Of a stretch of DNA of 64,000 bases, positions 54,703 through 63,150 are shown in pieces. The stretch is from Methylobacterium mesophilicum SR1.6/6 (GTDB taxonomy: Bacteria; Pseudomonadota; Alphaproteobacteria; Rhizobiales; Beijerinckiaceae), in the NCBI RefSeq assembly GCF_000364445.2, contig NZ_CP043538.1:5103447-5167446 (forward strand), read 5' to 3'. Under the pieces are notes generated by a model. It worked only from the letters and a program-made list of their open reading frames with translations, was not told the origin of the DNA and ran no database searches. The position numbers and the translations under genes were made by a program. The number at the start of each line of letters is the position of its first letter. The first letter of the stretch is position 1.

Positions 54703-55833
54703 TCAGGCCGTCTCGCCGCCGACGGCCACGCGCGCGCGCAGCGGCAGGGGCGGGCGCTGCGCGGCCATGCGCTCGCCGCCCTGGCGCAGCTTGGCCTCCG
54801 GACCGTGCAGCGGCTGATGCGCCTCGCTCCGCCCGCGCTCGGGGAGGGGGCGGTCGAGGATCGCGCCGATCAGGTCGCGGGCGGCCGGCCGGCTTACCGT
54901 GCGGAACAGGCGGACGAGGTCGGCCACGCGCTCGGCCGAGCGCGCCACGCCCTGGTTGAGGGTGAGGAAGATGTAGACCGCCTCCTCCTCGTGCAGGCCG
55001 GCCGCGCGCAGGCCGAGGGTCAGAAGGTCGTAGCGGCCCCCCGCGTCGGCGACCACGGTGAGGAAGTCGCGCGGCACGCCGAGCCCGTCCGCCAGGGCGG
55101 CCACGAAGGCGGGAACGTCGCGGGCGGCGGACAGGGCCGTGAGGGTCTCGCCGAGGCCGCGGGGCGGGGGCGGGCAGGGGCGCAGGGCGGCCGTCGCCTC
55201 GACGGTCCGGCCGATCACCGTCCGGCGCATCGGATCGGCGTGCAGGTAGAGGGGCGCGAGGTCGGCGGCCGAGACGTCGGGGCGGACCAGCAGCAGCCGG
55301 GCGAGGCCGGCCGCGCCGCGGCCGCGGCCGATCAGGCGGGCGAGCGCCGCGCCCCGCAGGGTGATGCCGAGATTGGCGGCCAGGGCCTCATCGATCTCGG
55401 GGCGCCCCTCGCGGGAGAGTTCGTCCACGGATTCGCGGCTCAGCCCGGCCCGGGCGGCGATGCGGCCGGCGATGTCGGAGCCGTCGGCCAGCGCGGCTTC
55501 GATGAGGCGCTGGCTCAGGGCGGGAGCACGTTCCACGATTGCGTCGCGGGCGGCCCCGCCCCGGAGAGCGAGCGCCTCAAGGACTGCCGGCGGCGTCTCG
55601 GGGAAGGCCGCGAGCTTCCCGGCGACCACGCGGGCGGTCTCCTCGTCCACCGTGGGGATCAGCCCGCAGGCGAGGGACTCGAAGATCTCGACCGCGGTCC
55701 GGTCCCGGTTCGGCGCCCGCACGAACAGGTCGGTCTGCACCCGGAGGATCACGGGCTTCAGATCGAGATTCTCGATGCGGGACAGTTCGAGGAGCCCGGA
55801 CAGGTCCGGCGGAGCATCGACGGATGGGGGCAT
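54703..55833 (-). CDS. DUF2336 family protein
   Basis: A 376-residue helical-repeat protein of the alphaproteobacterial DUF2336 family. It starts VDAPPDLSGLLELSRIENLD and repeats a pattern of helical units, such as VILRVQTDLFVRAP, GGAARDAIVERAPALSQRLI and GDSDIAGRIAARAGLSRESV-like segments. The fold is HEAT-like and the function unknown. The C-terminal 40 residues are Arg-rich and variable. Confidence 0.82.
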   Translation of the reverse strand: MPPSVDAPPDLSGLLELSRIENLDLKPVILRVQTDLFVRAPNRDRTAVEIFESLACGLIPTVDEETARVVAGKLAAFPETPPAVLEALALRGGAARDAIVERAPALSQRLIEAALADGSDIAGRIAARAGLSRESVDELSREGRPEIDEALAANLGITLRGAALARLIGRGRGAAGLARLLLVRPDVSAADLAPLYLHADPMRRTVIGRTVEATAALRPCPPPPRGLGETLTALSAARDVPAFVAALADGLGVPRDFLTVVADAGGRYDLLTLGLRAAGLHEEEAVYIFLTLNQGVARSAERVADLVRLFRTVSRPAARDLIGAILDRPLPERGRSEAHQPLHGPEAKLRQGGERMAAQRPPLPLRARVAVGGETA

Positions 55834-55968
55834 GGGGGATCGGGGTACGCGGACTGCAGTAAGCCTACGCTAACCGCATCGACGTGAATCGACCTTTAAA
55901 CCGCCCTCCGCGGCGGCGTGCCGTCCTGCATCACTGTTCGGCGGCGCGCATCACCCGGGGGCCAGCCC

Positions 55969-56060
55969 TCGCTTTGCGTGTGGAGCGAAGCAACCAGGGA
56001 CCGCGCGACATCGGCGTTGAGACGCGGCTGGACTGCTTCGCTTCGCTCGCAGGGACGAGG
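55969..56060. repeat. Family B palindromic repeat, copy 5
   Basis: Left arm GCTTTGCGTGTGGAGCGAAGC and right arm CTGCTTCGCTTCGCTCGCAGG. It lies in a 367-bp space between DUF2336 and the small tail-anchored protein. The remainder of the gap shows nothing else I can support. Confidence 0.75.
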
Positions 56061-56200
56061 CGCGGCCTCGACCGCCGGACGCGCTCAAGCAGCCGGCGTC
56101 GGCGACCGGCCCTTCCGCTTGTCGCCGTAAGCCCGTCGGCACCGGCGATGCGCCGATGGTCTGTGCTGTTTCGGGGATGCCGTCTGCGTGAACCTCAGCC

Positions 56201-56557
56201 TCACCGCGTCAGCCACAGCGCGAGGCCGAGGCCGACGGCCGCCAGGATGATGAAGCCGGCATAGAGCGGCAGCACCCAGGGCTGCCGCTGGTGCACGTAG
56301 CCGGCCGCGGCCTTCTCGGAGGGCGCCCGCTCGTTCTGACGCGCGAGCCGAACCTCCTGCGGGGTCGGCGGCGTTCCCCCGGCCTCCTCGCAGGTGCCGA
56401 GCGGCGCGGCCCCGATATCCAAGTGCGGGGTCTTGTCGGCGGTGCGGCCGCTGTCGATGTCGGCCTTGAGCTGGGCCGAAGTCGGCGCCTCGGAATCCGG
56501 CGGTGGATCGACCTGCAGGTTCGCGGGCGGCGGCGGTGTCTCGGATCGCAGTGTCAT
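56201..56557 (-). CDS. Small tail-anchored membrane protein (118 aa)
   Basis: A 118-residue protein. The N-terminal 85 residues are Pro/Glu/Asp-rich and look disordered (PPPPANLQVDPPPDSEAPTS). One membrane segment at the very C-terminus, VLPLYAGFIILAAVGLGLAL, ends in WLTR, so it is a tail anchor. The ATG at 56557 follows GGAG; an ATG at 56581 is an alternative. No family recognised. Confidence 0.6.
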   Translation of the reverse strand: MTLRSETPPPPANLQVDPPPDSEAPTSAQLKADIDSGRTADKTPHLDIGAAPLGTCEEAGGTPPTPQEVRLARQNERAPSEKAAAGYVHQRQPWVLPLYAGFIILAAVGLGLALWLTR

Positions 56558-56641
56558 CGGCAGGGCTCCGGCGTCACCCATTCAACGTCGGACGGGCGCT
56601 GTCGGCTGCGTCCGGGTTGTCGCGGACGGATGTCGCGGATC

Positions 56642-57103
56642 TCAGCTCTCGCCGGATCCGCGCTTCAGCAGCGGACGCGCCTGCATCCGGCCCTCCTCGA
56701 GGAAGCCCGCGGCGGCGCAGAAAGCGCGCAGGTCCGCCTGATCCGGTTCGACGCTGAGGAGCAGCCGGTCGCAGCCGGCCTGCCGCGCCGCCCGTCCGGC
56801 CGCCTTCAGCAGCACCCGGCCGATGCCCCGCCGCCGGGACTCGCCCGCGACCACGAGGGTCGTGATCAGTCCGAAAGCCCGCGCCGCGCCGAGGGTGACG
56901 ACGGGCGCGAGCGCCACGAGGCCGCTCGGCGGTCCCCATTCGACGGCGACGAGGGCGGTCCCGCCGTGGCGCTGAAGCGCCTCGATCCGGGCCGCGAGCT
57001 CCGACGCGCCGACCGCGGCGCCCGCCTCGCCCAGAAGGCCCGCGAGTCCCGCAGCGTCCGGTCCCGCGGCGGCGCGGATCTCCAGCCCGTAGCGATTGCC
57101 CAA
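56642..57103 (-). CDS. GNAT acetyltransferase
   Basis: A 153-residue GNAT protein. The acetyl-CoA loop is in LITTLVVAGESRRRGIGRVL, with LKAAGRAARQAGCDRLLLSV next and FCAAAGFLEEGR at the end. The start is a TTG at 57103, preceded by GGAG seven bases upstream; no ATG fits. It probably acetylates a small amine or aminoglycoside-like compound. It is unrelated in context to its neighbours. Confidence 0.75.
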   Translation of the reverse strand: MGNRYGLEIRAAAGPDAAGLAGLLGEAGAAVGASELAARIEALQRHGGTALVAVEWGPPSGLVALAPVVTLGAARAFGLITTLVVAGESRRRGIGRVLLKAAGRAARQAGCDRLLLSVEPDQADLRAFCAAAGFLEEGRMQARPLLKRGSGES

Positions 57104-57161
57104 CGCTCACTCCCGATGACGGTCTCGGCCGGTCAACGCGGCTCGCGACGGTCGGTCGCGC

Positions 57162-57689
57162 TCAGACCCGGCGCCAGCCCGGCTGCGCGGGATCGACCAG
57201 CCGGTAGTTGACCGGGGCCATCCCGCAGATCGCGATCACGGCCGGCTCGGCCCCATCGCGGACCACCCCGTCATAGTGCGGCGTCCCGGCGACTCGGCGC
57301 ACGAAGCTGCCGGCCTTCACCGGAACGCAGGCCGCAGGGTCGAAATCCGCGCCGCTGTTGCACCACCACGTGCCGGTCAGGACCATGCAGAATCGGTCGG
57401 TGGTGTAGGTGTGAGGCGCGCTCATGTAGCCCGGCCACCAGCGGATGAGGGTGTAGTAGAGGCCGGTGCCGTTGATATCGCCGGTGAGCGCGCAGCGGTC
57501 GACGCTGCGCTCGGGATAGCCCTTGGACGCCACCCAGGGCAGGTCCTCGGGGGCGCGGATGATGGTCTGCTCCGGGTTGAGGGGACTGGCCCGGGATGCC
57601 TCCGCCCAGAGGAGCGGGAGAGTTCCGAGGAGCGAGGCCGCGAGCAGGTCGCGGCGGCTCGCGGCCGCGCTGGGTTCCGTGTCCGACAT
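57162..57689 (-). CDS. Exported cupin-like protein with a TAT signal
   Basis: A 175-residue protein. The N-terminus ASRRDLLAASLLGTLPLLWA is a twin-arginine signal peptide. The mature domain has a cupin-like set of His and aromatic residues: YMSAPHTYTTDRFCMVLTGT, WWCNSGADFDPAACVPVKAG and HYDGVVRDGAEPAVIAICGM. Two to three cysteines could form a disulfide after export. TAT export suggests a folded metalloprotein. The substrate is unknown. Confidence 0.75.
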   Translation of the reverse strand: MSDTEPSAAASRRDLLAASLLGTLPLLWAEASRASPLNPEQTIIRAPEDLPWVASKGYPERSVDRCALTGDINGTGLYYTLIRWWPGYMSAPHTYTTDRFCMVLTGTWWCNSGADFDPAACVPVKAGSFVRRVAGTPHYDGVVRDGAEPAVIAICGMAPVNYRLVDPAQPGWRRV

Positions 57690-57914
57690 CGTGTGCGTTC
57701 CGTCCCGTGGGCCGGCGGTCGGGCGTTCCCGGGCCGGCCATCCCGTCGTCCCACTCTTCGGTCCCAGGCTGAAGGCCGGGGCCTTGCCGGCCGGAAGCGT
57801 GTGTCACGCATGTGTCTGGGACCGGCCTCCACCGCTGGGAACGGGCCGGCGCGTCGCGCTTTGGTCGCCCAGCCGCGCAGTCAGCGAAGCGAGGCAGCAT
57901 CCAGGAGGGGCAGC

Positions 57915-58112
57915 ATGGTGGGCAGGGCGCCGGATCAGAACCCAGGCGGGCACGACGGCGACGGGCCGTCGGAGGCCGCGCGGCCCGACATGTCGGGCGG
58001 GCCGGCCGACGGTCGAGCGCGTCGCGAGGACGCCGCGACGGCCGAACGCGAGCGGGCCGAAACGGAGATCGCCGCCGGGGACATCGCCGACGACCTCGCG
58101 GACTTCGCCTGA
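57915..58112 (+). CDS. Small acidic hypothetical protein (65 aa)
   Basis: A 65-residue Asp/Glu/Ala/Arg-rich protein, likely helical or disordered (ERAETEIAAGDIADDLADFA). A strong ribosome site, AGGAGGGG, lies 4-11 bases before the ATG, which is the main reason to call it. No family recognised. It lies between convergent neighbours, ahead of the mucR stop. Confidence 0.5.
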   Translation: MVGRAPDQNPGGHDGDGPSEAARPDMSGGPADGRARREDAATAERERAETEIAAGDIADDLADFA

Positions 58113-58173
58113 GGGGTGGGCGCACCCGTTGTGCGCAACCCCGGTTCAACGCGCCGGATCGGGGCGCGTCCGA

Positions 58174-58689
58174 TCAGGCGGTCTCTTTCGCCTTGCGCGG
58201 ACGGCTCGCGCGCTTCGGCTTCTCGGCGGGCACCTCCTCGACGGGCTCCGGGGCCGGCGCGGCCGCACTGGCCGACTTCCGACGCTGCTGGCCGAGGCCG
58301 AGGCTGCGGGCCAGCTCCGAGCGCTGAGCGGAATAGCTCGCGGCCGTCGACGGATAGTCACGCGGCAATCCGAAGCGCTCGCGATACTGCTCGATCGTCA
58401 GGCCGTTGCGCGAGAGATGGCGCTTCAGCGTCTTGTAGGGCTTGCCGTCGATGAAGGAGATCAGCGCGTCCGGAGTCACCGACTTGCGGATCTGGGCCGG
58501 CGTCGGCTTGTCGGCGGCCTCGGTCACGGTGGCGGCGGGCGCCGAGAGCTTCGCCAGGGCCGCATGGACGCCGGCGAGCAGGCCGGGCAGCTCGCTGATC
58601 GGCACGGAATTGTTTGAGACATACGCCGAGACGATGTCCGACGCCTGCTCGATAAAGGTCTGCTGCTGTTCAGGAGTGTTGTCGTCCAT
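58174..58689 (-). CDS. MucR/Ros-like regulator lacking zinc ligands
   Basis: A 171-residue MucR-family regulator. The DNA-binding region is RKSVTPDALISFIDGKPYKT then LKRHLSRNGLTIEQYRERFG, LPRDYPSTAASYSAQR. Of the Ros/MucR zinc ligands, the first Cys is Ser78, the second position is Asp81, His91 is kept and the last His is Gly96. It should therefore fold without zinc, or bind it weakly. MucR proteins act as global H-NS-like regulators in this group. The C-terminus is Lys/Arg/Pro-rich. Confidence 0.88.
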   Translation of the reverse strand: MDDNTPEQQQTFIEQASDIVSAYVSNNSVPISELPGLLAGVHAALAKLSAPAATVTEAADKPTPAQIRKSVTPDALISFIDGKPYKTLKRHLSRNGLTIEQYRERFGLPRDYPSTAASYSAQRSELARSLGLGQQRRKSASAAAPAPEPVEEVPAEKPKRASRPRKAKETA

Positions 58690-59157
58690 CGATGATTCCC
58701 TCTATCCGGCGGTGGTGACACGGTTCTACCGTCTTTGCAGCAAAATCAAGTCGTCGTCGAGGATTTCCCTGCACAATGTCGCCGTCGTGAACACGCATAT
58801 TATTCAAGCGGCCGGTGGAGCTGAAATCGTTGGCTGAGAAACCGGGTTGCCGCGACGGGCACTTGCACGAGCTCGCGTCTGAAGCCGCCTCGCGGGTACG
58901 GCTTCCGGGGGCGACAAGCCGGCCGCTTCGTCTGCAAAGATCCGTTTCCCATCTGACAAGACGCGCAAAGTCTCGTGCCGGAGCTTGCCCGCCGATCTTG
59001 CGAGGTGCCGTTCCCGCTTCCGACCTGCGCGAGGCGTGTCGCGGCGGTGCGCGAACGGGTATTGGGAAGAATAGGGTCTTAGAGAGAAAGGGTCTTGGGA
59101 AGACCCGGCCGGCCGGGTCATAACTGTCCCGGCGGGGCGTGAAGCGGGACGAGCGGC
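58690..59157. other. Intergenic region upstream of the MucR-like gene
   Basis: About 470 bp without a supported gene. The mucR promoter should lie at the left end on the minus strand, where the sequence is AT-richer (CAGCAAAATCAAG). Purine-rich GGGTCTTAGAGAGAAAGG near 59068-59090 precedes the thioesterase. One reading of 102 codons on the plus strand lacks coding character. Confidence 0.4.
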
Positions 59158-59571
59158 GTGGACCATCAGACCGAGCCGGGCACCATCTTCGGGGCTCATA
59201 TTCCCTTCGTGACCTTCTGCGGGATCGAGGCGATCGACGTGCGCGCGGGCCGCACGCACCTGCGCCTCGCCCTGCGGCCGGAACACGCCAACAACCTCGG
59301 CATCGCCCATGGCGGGGTGATCTGCACCCTGCTCGACGTTGCCCTGGGCACGGCCGCCCGCCTCAACGCCGGCCGGCCCGTGGTGACCCTCGACATGCAG
59401 ACCCGGTTCCTCAGCCCCGGCCGCGGTGTCCTGCTGGCGGAGGGCCGCGTCACTCGGGCCGGGCGCTCGGTGATCTTCTGCGAGGCCGAGATCCGCGATG
59501 CGGCCGGCGCGCTGGTGGCGAGCGCCACCGGCCTGCTCAAGCCGGTGGCCGAACGGCCCACGGCAGCCTGA
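59158..59571 (+). CDS. PaaI-like hotdog thioesterase
   Basis: A 137-residue hotdog protein. The catalytic segment is [20 protein letters not shown] (HGG with the Asp of the long helix), followed by [20 protein letters not shown] and [16 protein letters not shown]. It is closer to the classical PaaI type than the one at 21.6 kb. The start is a GTG at 59158 with GAAGCGGGACGAG upstream. It may clear acyl-CoA. It precedes hemF by 80 bp. Confidence 0.82.
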   Translation: MDHQTEPGTIFGAHIPFVTFCGIEAIDVRAGRTHLRLALRPEHANNLGIAHGGVICTLLDVALGTAARLNAGRPVVTLDMQTRFLSPGRGVLLAEGRVTRAGRSVIFCEAEIRDAAGALVASATGLLKPVAERPTAA

Positions 59572-59651
59572 ACAGCGGCTCGACAGGGTGTGCGCTCGCG
59601 TCCGGGCAGACCGAATTGACGTGGGCCCGGCGCGGTGGGAAAGCCTCTGCC

Positions 59652-60584
59652 ATGACGATGCCGGATGACGCGCGCGCAGCCCTGTCTGCGCCCCCCTCAG
59701 AGCCCGATGTCACGGCCCTGAAATCCGAGGCTGCGGCGTGGTTCGAGACGCTGCGCGACCGCATCGTCGCGGCGCTGGAGGCTATCGAGGCGGAGGCCGA
59801 GGGCCCGTTCCACCCGGATGCGCCGGCGGCCGCCGGAACCTTCGAGAAGACTCCATGGAACCGCACCGACCACACCGGCCGCCCGGGCGGCGGCGGCGTC
59901 ATGGCGATGCTGAAGGGCCGGGTCTTCGAGAAGGCTGGCGTCCACATCTCGACGGTGCACGGCGAGTTCGCCCCGGAGTTCCGCGCGCAGATGCCCGGTG
60001 CGGCCGACGATCCACGCTTCTTCGCCACCGGCATCTCGCTGATCGCCCATCCCTGGAATCCGCACGTGCCGACCGTGCACATGAACACGCGGTTCGTGGT
60101 GACGACCCGGGCGTGGTTCGGCGGCGGCGCCGATCTCACGCCGGTCCTGGAGCGGCGCCGCACGCAGGACGATCCGGACAGCCGCCACTTCCACGCCTGC
60201 CTGGAGCGCGCCTGCACGGAGCACGGCATCGACCATGCCCGCTACAAGGCGTGGTGCGACGAGTATTTCCATCTCAAGCACCGGAACGAGCCCCGCGGGA
60301 TCGGCGGGATCTTCTACGATTACCTCTGGAGCGGTGACCCGCAGGCCGACCTCGCCTTCACCCGTGACGTGGGCCGGGCATTCCTGGAGGCCTATCCGAA
60401 GATCGTTCGCGACAATCTCGGCACGGCCTGGACCGAGTCCGACCGCACCGAGCAGCAGGTGCGGCGCGGGCGCTACGTCGAGTTCAACCTGCTCTACGAC
60501 CGGGGCACGATCTTCGGGCTCAGGACCGGCGGCAACGTGGCGTCGATCCTGTCGTCGTTGCCGCCCACCGTGCGCTGGCCGTGA
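59652..60584 (+). CDS. hemF: Aerobic coproporphyrinogen III oxidase
   Basis: A 310-residue HemF that makes protoporphyrinogen IX precursor in an oxygen-dependent step. Family markers are [47 protein letters not shown], and [14 protein letters not shown] then [18 protein letters not shown]. Methylobacteria need haem and also porphyrins for bacteriochlorophyll. The next gene overlaps its stop (GTGA). Confidence 0.96.
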   Translation: MTMPDDARAALSAPPSEPDVTALKSEAAAWFETLRDRIVAALEAIEAEAEGPFHPDAPAAAGTFEKTPWNRTDHTGRPGGGGVMAMLKGRVFEKAGVHISTVHGEFAPEFRAQMPGAADDPRFFATGISLIAHPWNPHVPTVHMNTRFVVTTRAWFGGGADLTPVLERRRTQDDPDSRHFHACLERACTEHGIDHARYKAWCDEYFHLKHRNEPRGIGGIFYDYLWSGDPQADLAFTRDVGRAFLEAYPKIVRDNLGTAWTESDRTEQQVRRGRYVEFNLLYDRGTIFGLRTGGNVASILSSLPPTVRWP

Positions 60585-61699
60585 GCGCGGGGCTGCCGGC
60601 AGCCTACGCCCCCCAACAGGACGCGGCGCTGAAGGCGATCGCCGCGTGGCGGCAGGAGGGCGGGTCGCAGGTGTTCCGGCTGTTCGGCTATGCCGGCACC
60701 GGCAAGACCACGCTCGCCCGCCGGATCGCCGAGGACGTCGACGGCACGGTGGTGTACGGGGCGTTCACCGGCAAGGCGGCCTCGGTGATGCGCCAGAAGG
60801 GCTGCCACGACGCCGCGACGATCCACTCGCTGATCTACCGCACCAAGGAGGCCGACGAGGGCGGCCCGACCTTCACGCTGAACCGCTCCGGCCCGGCCGC
60901 CAAGGCGGATCTGATCATCATCGACGAGTGCTCGATGGTCGATTCCGACCTCGGCAACGACCTCCTGTCGTTCGAGCGGCCGGTGCTGGTCCTGGGCGAC
61001 CCGGCGCAGCTGCCGCCGGTGCGCGGCGGGGGCTTCTTCACCGAGGCCGAACCCGACGTGATGCTCACCGAGGTGCACCGGCAGGCCAAGGACGACCCGA
61101 TCGTCCGCATGGCGATGACGATCCGCGAGGGCGGCCGGCTGGATCTCGGCGTCTACGGCCAGAGCCGGGTGGTCTCGCGCCGGGCGCTGGACCCGGCCGA
61201 GGTGCTCGAATGCGACCAAGTGCTCGTCGGCCTCAACAAGACGCGTCGCCTCTACAACGCCCGGCTGCGGGAACTCGCCGGCCACACCGATCCGATGCCG
61301 GCGGTGGGCGAGAAGCTGGTCTGCCTCCGGAACGACCGGGTTAAGGGCCTGCTCAACGGCTCCACGTGGACGGTCCACGCCCTGCGGGCGCCGCCGCGGC
61401 CGGACCTGATCCGCCTCGACGTGGTGCCGGAGGACGATCCGGCCCTGCGCCGGAAGCCCACCGACATCAAGGTGCTGCGCGCCATGATCACCGGCACGGA
61501 CGAGGAGATCCCGTTGATCCTGCGCCGGGAGACCGACGAGTTCACCTACGGCTACGCGCTGACGGTGCACAAGGCGCAGGGCTCGCAATGGGACCGTGTG
61601 ACGCTCTTCGACGAGTCCTACGCGTTCCGCGAGCACCGTGCCCGCTGGCTCTACACGGGCCTGACGCGCGCCGCCCAGGCGATCACCGTTGTGGTCTGA
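60581..61699 (+). CDS. RecD-like ATP-dependent DNA helicase
   Basis: A 372-residue superfamily-1 helicase of the RecD/TraA group, shorter than RecD. Motifs are Walker [16 protein letters not shown], motif [16 protein letters not shown], motif [15 protein letters not shown], and the C-terminal UvrD-like part with [20 protein letters not shown] and [12 protein letters not shown]. It probably acts in DNA repair or replication restart. GTG at 60581 overlaps the hemF stop. It is the last gene before the tRNA fragment and island. Confidence 0.88.
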   Translation: MSAGLPAAYAPQQDAALKAIAAWRQEGGSQVFRLFGYAGTGKTTLARRIAEDVDGTVVYGAFTGKAASVMRQKGCHDAATIHSLIYRTKEADEGGPTFTLNRSGPAAKADLIIIDECSMVDSDLGNDLLSFERPVLVLGDPAQLPPVRGGGFFTEAEPDVMLTEVHRQAKDDPIVRMAMTIREGGRLDLGVYGQSRVVSRRALDPAEVLECDQVLVGLNKTRRLYNARLRELAGHTDPMPAVGEKLVCLRNDRVKGLLNGSTWTVHALRAPPRPDLIRLDVVPEDDPALRRKPTDIKVLRAMITGTDEEIPLILRRETDEFTYGYALTVHKAQGSQWDRVTLFDESYAFREHRARWLYTGLTRAAQAITVVV

Positions 61700-61777
61700 C
61701 CCATCGGGGCGTGCGACATCGCTTGTGAAGCTCGACCCCGCATGCCAGGCACCGCCGGTCTCATCGAGGCACCTCGC

Positions 61778-61820
61778 GGAGAGGTGGCAGAGCGGTTGAA
61801 TGCACCGCACTCGAAATGCG
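61778..61820 (+). tRNA. Truncated tRNA-Ser(CGA), attachment-site fragment
   Basis: The first 43 bases of a serine tRNA: acceptor 5' strand GGAGAGG, D arm GCAGAGCGGTTGAATGC, and anticodon stem-loop CCGCACTCGAAATGCG with anticodon CGA at 61812-61814. The match ends at the anticodon stem; no variable arm, T arm or 3' acceptor strand follows. A 10-bp inverted repeat, GAGGTGGCAG (61781-61790) and CTGCCACCTC (61833-61842), spans the break. The gene cannot make a tRNA here; an intact copy is expected at the far end of the island. Confidence 0.75.
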
Positions 61821-61842
61821 ATTTCGGCCATCCTGCCACCTC

Positions 61843-62106
61843 CCGTCTGATCCGATAACGTACTGCCTCGCCTAGGCATTTTCGGGTCCTCTCCTCGTTC
61901 TCATCACATCCCATCCTGGCCGGTGCTACCGAATTTGGTAGCAAAAGCGGTAGCTGGTGGAAGCTTTCTGTTCCGGTGTGGAAGCTCCCGCACCGGATGC
62001 GTGAGGGGCGTTCAAAACGGCGGCTGATCCGCCGCGGCGACATCTCTACGTACTTTACTTAGGTTGGTCCGGTCGGCGTCGGCTGCCGCCCCGCTGACCT
62101 TTCAGG
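61843..62106. other. Non-coding island edge
   Basis: About 260 bp with no supported gene. It holds GCTACC-gaattt-GGTAGC (61925-61942) with a further GGTAGC at 61949-61954, and CCGGTG...CACCGG near 61974-61997. GAGGAGAGGACCCGAAA followed by ATG on the minus strand at 61879 looks like a start site, but the frame runs antisense through the helicase. Confidence 0.4.
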
Positions 62107-62505
62107 CCTGCCCCCGGCCTTTCTCTCCGACCTGACGGGCCGGGGGCGGGTGTGGATGCACCAAGGCTGAATTGAACCCTATTTTGAATACAGCATTACG
62201 TGTGCGTCGGCTCAGGTCGACCTCCACGCCCGCTACCTGATGTGCCCCTCCAGCCATCTGAAGGCGGGCGTGGATGTATTGCCTTACCTGACGTATACGT
62301 TAGTGACTTGCCGCATTGGGTTGTGATACGGCGTCGTCGTCGGCAAATCGGTCCGACCTCCACGCCCGCCCCAATGTGTGTCCCCTCAAAACCCATCTGG
62401 GCGGGCGTGGAGCACAATTCTTGCTCCGCTGTCGGCGTCGAGCCTCCTCTCGGCCGCCACGCTCGCCCTCGAATACCGTCCCCAGGTCCATGAGGGCGGG
62501 CGTGG
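62107..62505. repeat. Array of four related inverted repeats
   Basis: Unit 1: CCTGCCCCCGGCC (62107-62119) with GGCCGGGGGCGGG (62138-62150). Unit 2: TCCACGCCCGC (62223-62233) with GCGGGCGTGGA (62264-62274). Unit 3: CTCCACGCCCGCCC (62358-62371) with GGGCGGGCGTGGAG (62399-62412), 14 bp perfect. Unit 4: CCACGCTCGCCCTC (62457-62470) with GAGGGCGGGCGTGG (62492-62505). Loops are 18-30 bases; those of units 2 and 3 share ATGTG, CCCCTC and CCATCTG. Right arms end in GTGGA or GTGTGGA, about 95-137 bp apart. The only mispairs in units 1 and 4 are G-U type. Confidence 0.8.
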
Positions 62506-62585
62506 ATGCTTCGGGATGGTGAGGCCCTCCAGGCGCAAATCAGGGTCTAAGCCGCTGATTTAACTAGCTTTAGGGCCGAGGGCCT

Positions 62586-62789
62586 TCACGGCCGACTCAC
62601 ACGAGGTACGCCGCTCGCCGTGACCGGTAGGCGGAACAGCCCGGAGGCCGCAAACCGCTGGTCAGAGCGCCGCAGCAGCGCCGTGGCCCGCCGCAGGTCG
62701 CGGTGGGCGAGCCAAGCCAGGAGCAGCCTGCGCCCGAGCCCAGCGAAGCCTACGACGTGGCCAGCGAGAGCACCGATGCCGAGCATCAT
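62586..62789 (-). CDS. Small basic protein (67 aa), third of a coupled trio
   Basis: A 67-residue Arg/Leu-rich protein with a hydrophobic N-terminal half (GIGALAGHVVGFAGLGRRLL) and amphipathic basic segments (HRDLRRATALLRRSDQRF). It overlaps the gene upstream as ATGA at 62786-62789. No family recognised. It lies between the inverted-repeat array and the middle gene of the trio. Confidence 0.45.
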   Translation of the reverse strand: MMLGIGALAGHVVGFAGLGRRLLLAWLAHRDLRRATALLRRSDQRFAASGLFRLPVTASGVPRVSRP

Positions 62790-63007
62790 CGCGGGCCCCC
62801 ATCCTTGATCGGCGTGATGGCCTCGAAGTTCGCCTCCAGCCGCTTGCCGATCTGGCTGAGCATGCAGCCGATCACGTAGATGCAGTCGCGGTGCACGATG
62901 TCGTCGTGTGTGCTCAGGGTCGTCAGCACGTTGGCCAGACGATCCGGGTGCATGATGTCTTCCTCCAGGGCGAGGATCTGGCCCCATTCGATGCGGGCGA
63001 CACTCAT
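62786..63007 (-). CDS. Small helical protein (73 aa), second of a coupled trio
   Basis: A 73-residue soluble helical protein: ARIEWGQILALEEDIMHPDR, LANVLTTLSTHDDIVHRDCI, YVIGCMLSQIGKRLEANFEA. Its start overlaps the preceding stop as ATGA and its stop overlaps the next start the same way. The segment CIYVIGCML resembles ALYVVGVAL in the first gene of the trio, so the two may be related. No family recognised. Confidence 0.55.
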   Translation of the reverse strand: MSVARIEWGQILALEEDIMHPDRLANVLTTLSTHDDIVHRDCIYVIGCMLSQIGKRLEANFEAITPIKDGGPR

Positions 63008-63150
63008 CGTGTGCCCTCCCGCAGCGGTCGGGACAGCTCGAAGCAGCGCTCCCAGTCGCCTTTGACCATCATGGCGGCATCAACGAGGGCGACGCCGACG
63101 ACGTACAGAGCGCCGGCCTCGACGGGGCAATCGGAGCTTACAAAACTCAC
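63004..63150 (-). CDS. Small protein (about 48 aa), first of a coupled trio
   Basis: Reading from GTG at 63150: SFVSSDCPVEAGALYVVGVA then LVDAAMMVKGDWERCFELSR. It overlaps the next gene as ATGA at 63004-63007. A longer frame to ATG at 63321 exists, but that part is better explained by the plus-strand membrane reading. The start is therefore uncertain. No family recognised. Confidence 0.45.
   Translation of the reverse strand: MSFVSSDCPVEAGALYVVGVALVDAAMMVKGDWERCFELSRPLREGTR

Noticed and set aside
57523..58617. 364-codon plus-strand frame across the TAT cupin and MucR genes
   Set aside because: It spans two genes with clear families on the other strand and has only Arg/Gly/Pro-rich sequence.
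61651..62043. Minus-strand frame next to the tRNA fragment as an integrase remnant
   Set aside because: No tyrosine recombinase motif (R...HxxR...Y) is visible and the frame crosses the tRNA fragment and repeats.
62107..62505. CRISPR array
   Set aside because: The repeats are inverted pairs of variable spacing and sequence, not identical direct repeats with regular spacers, and no cas gene is near.
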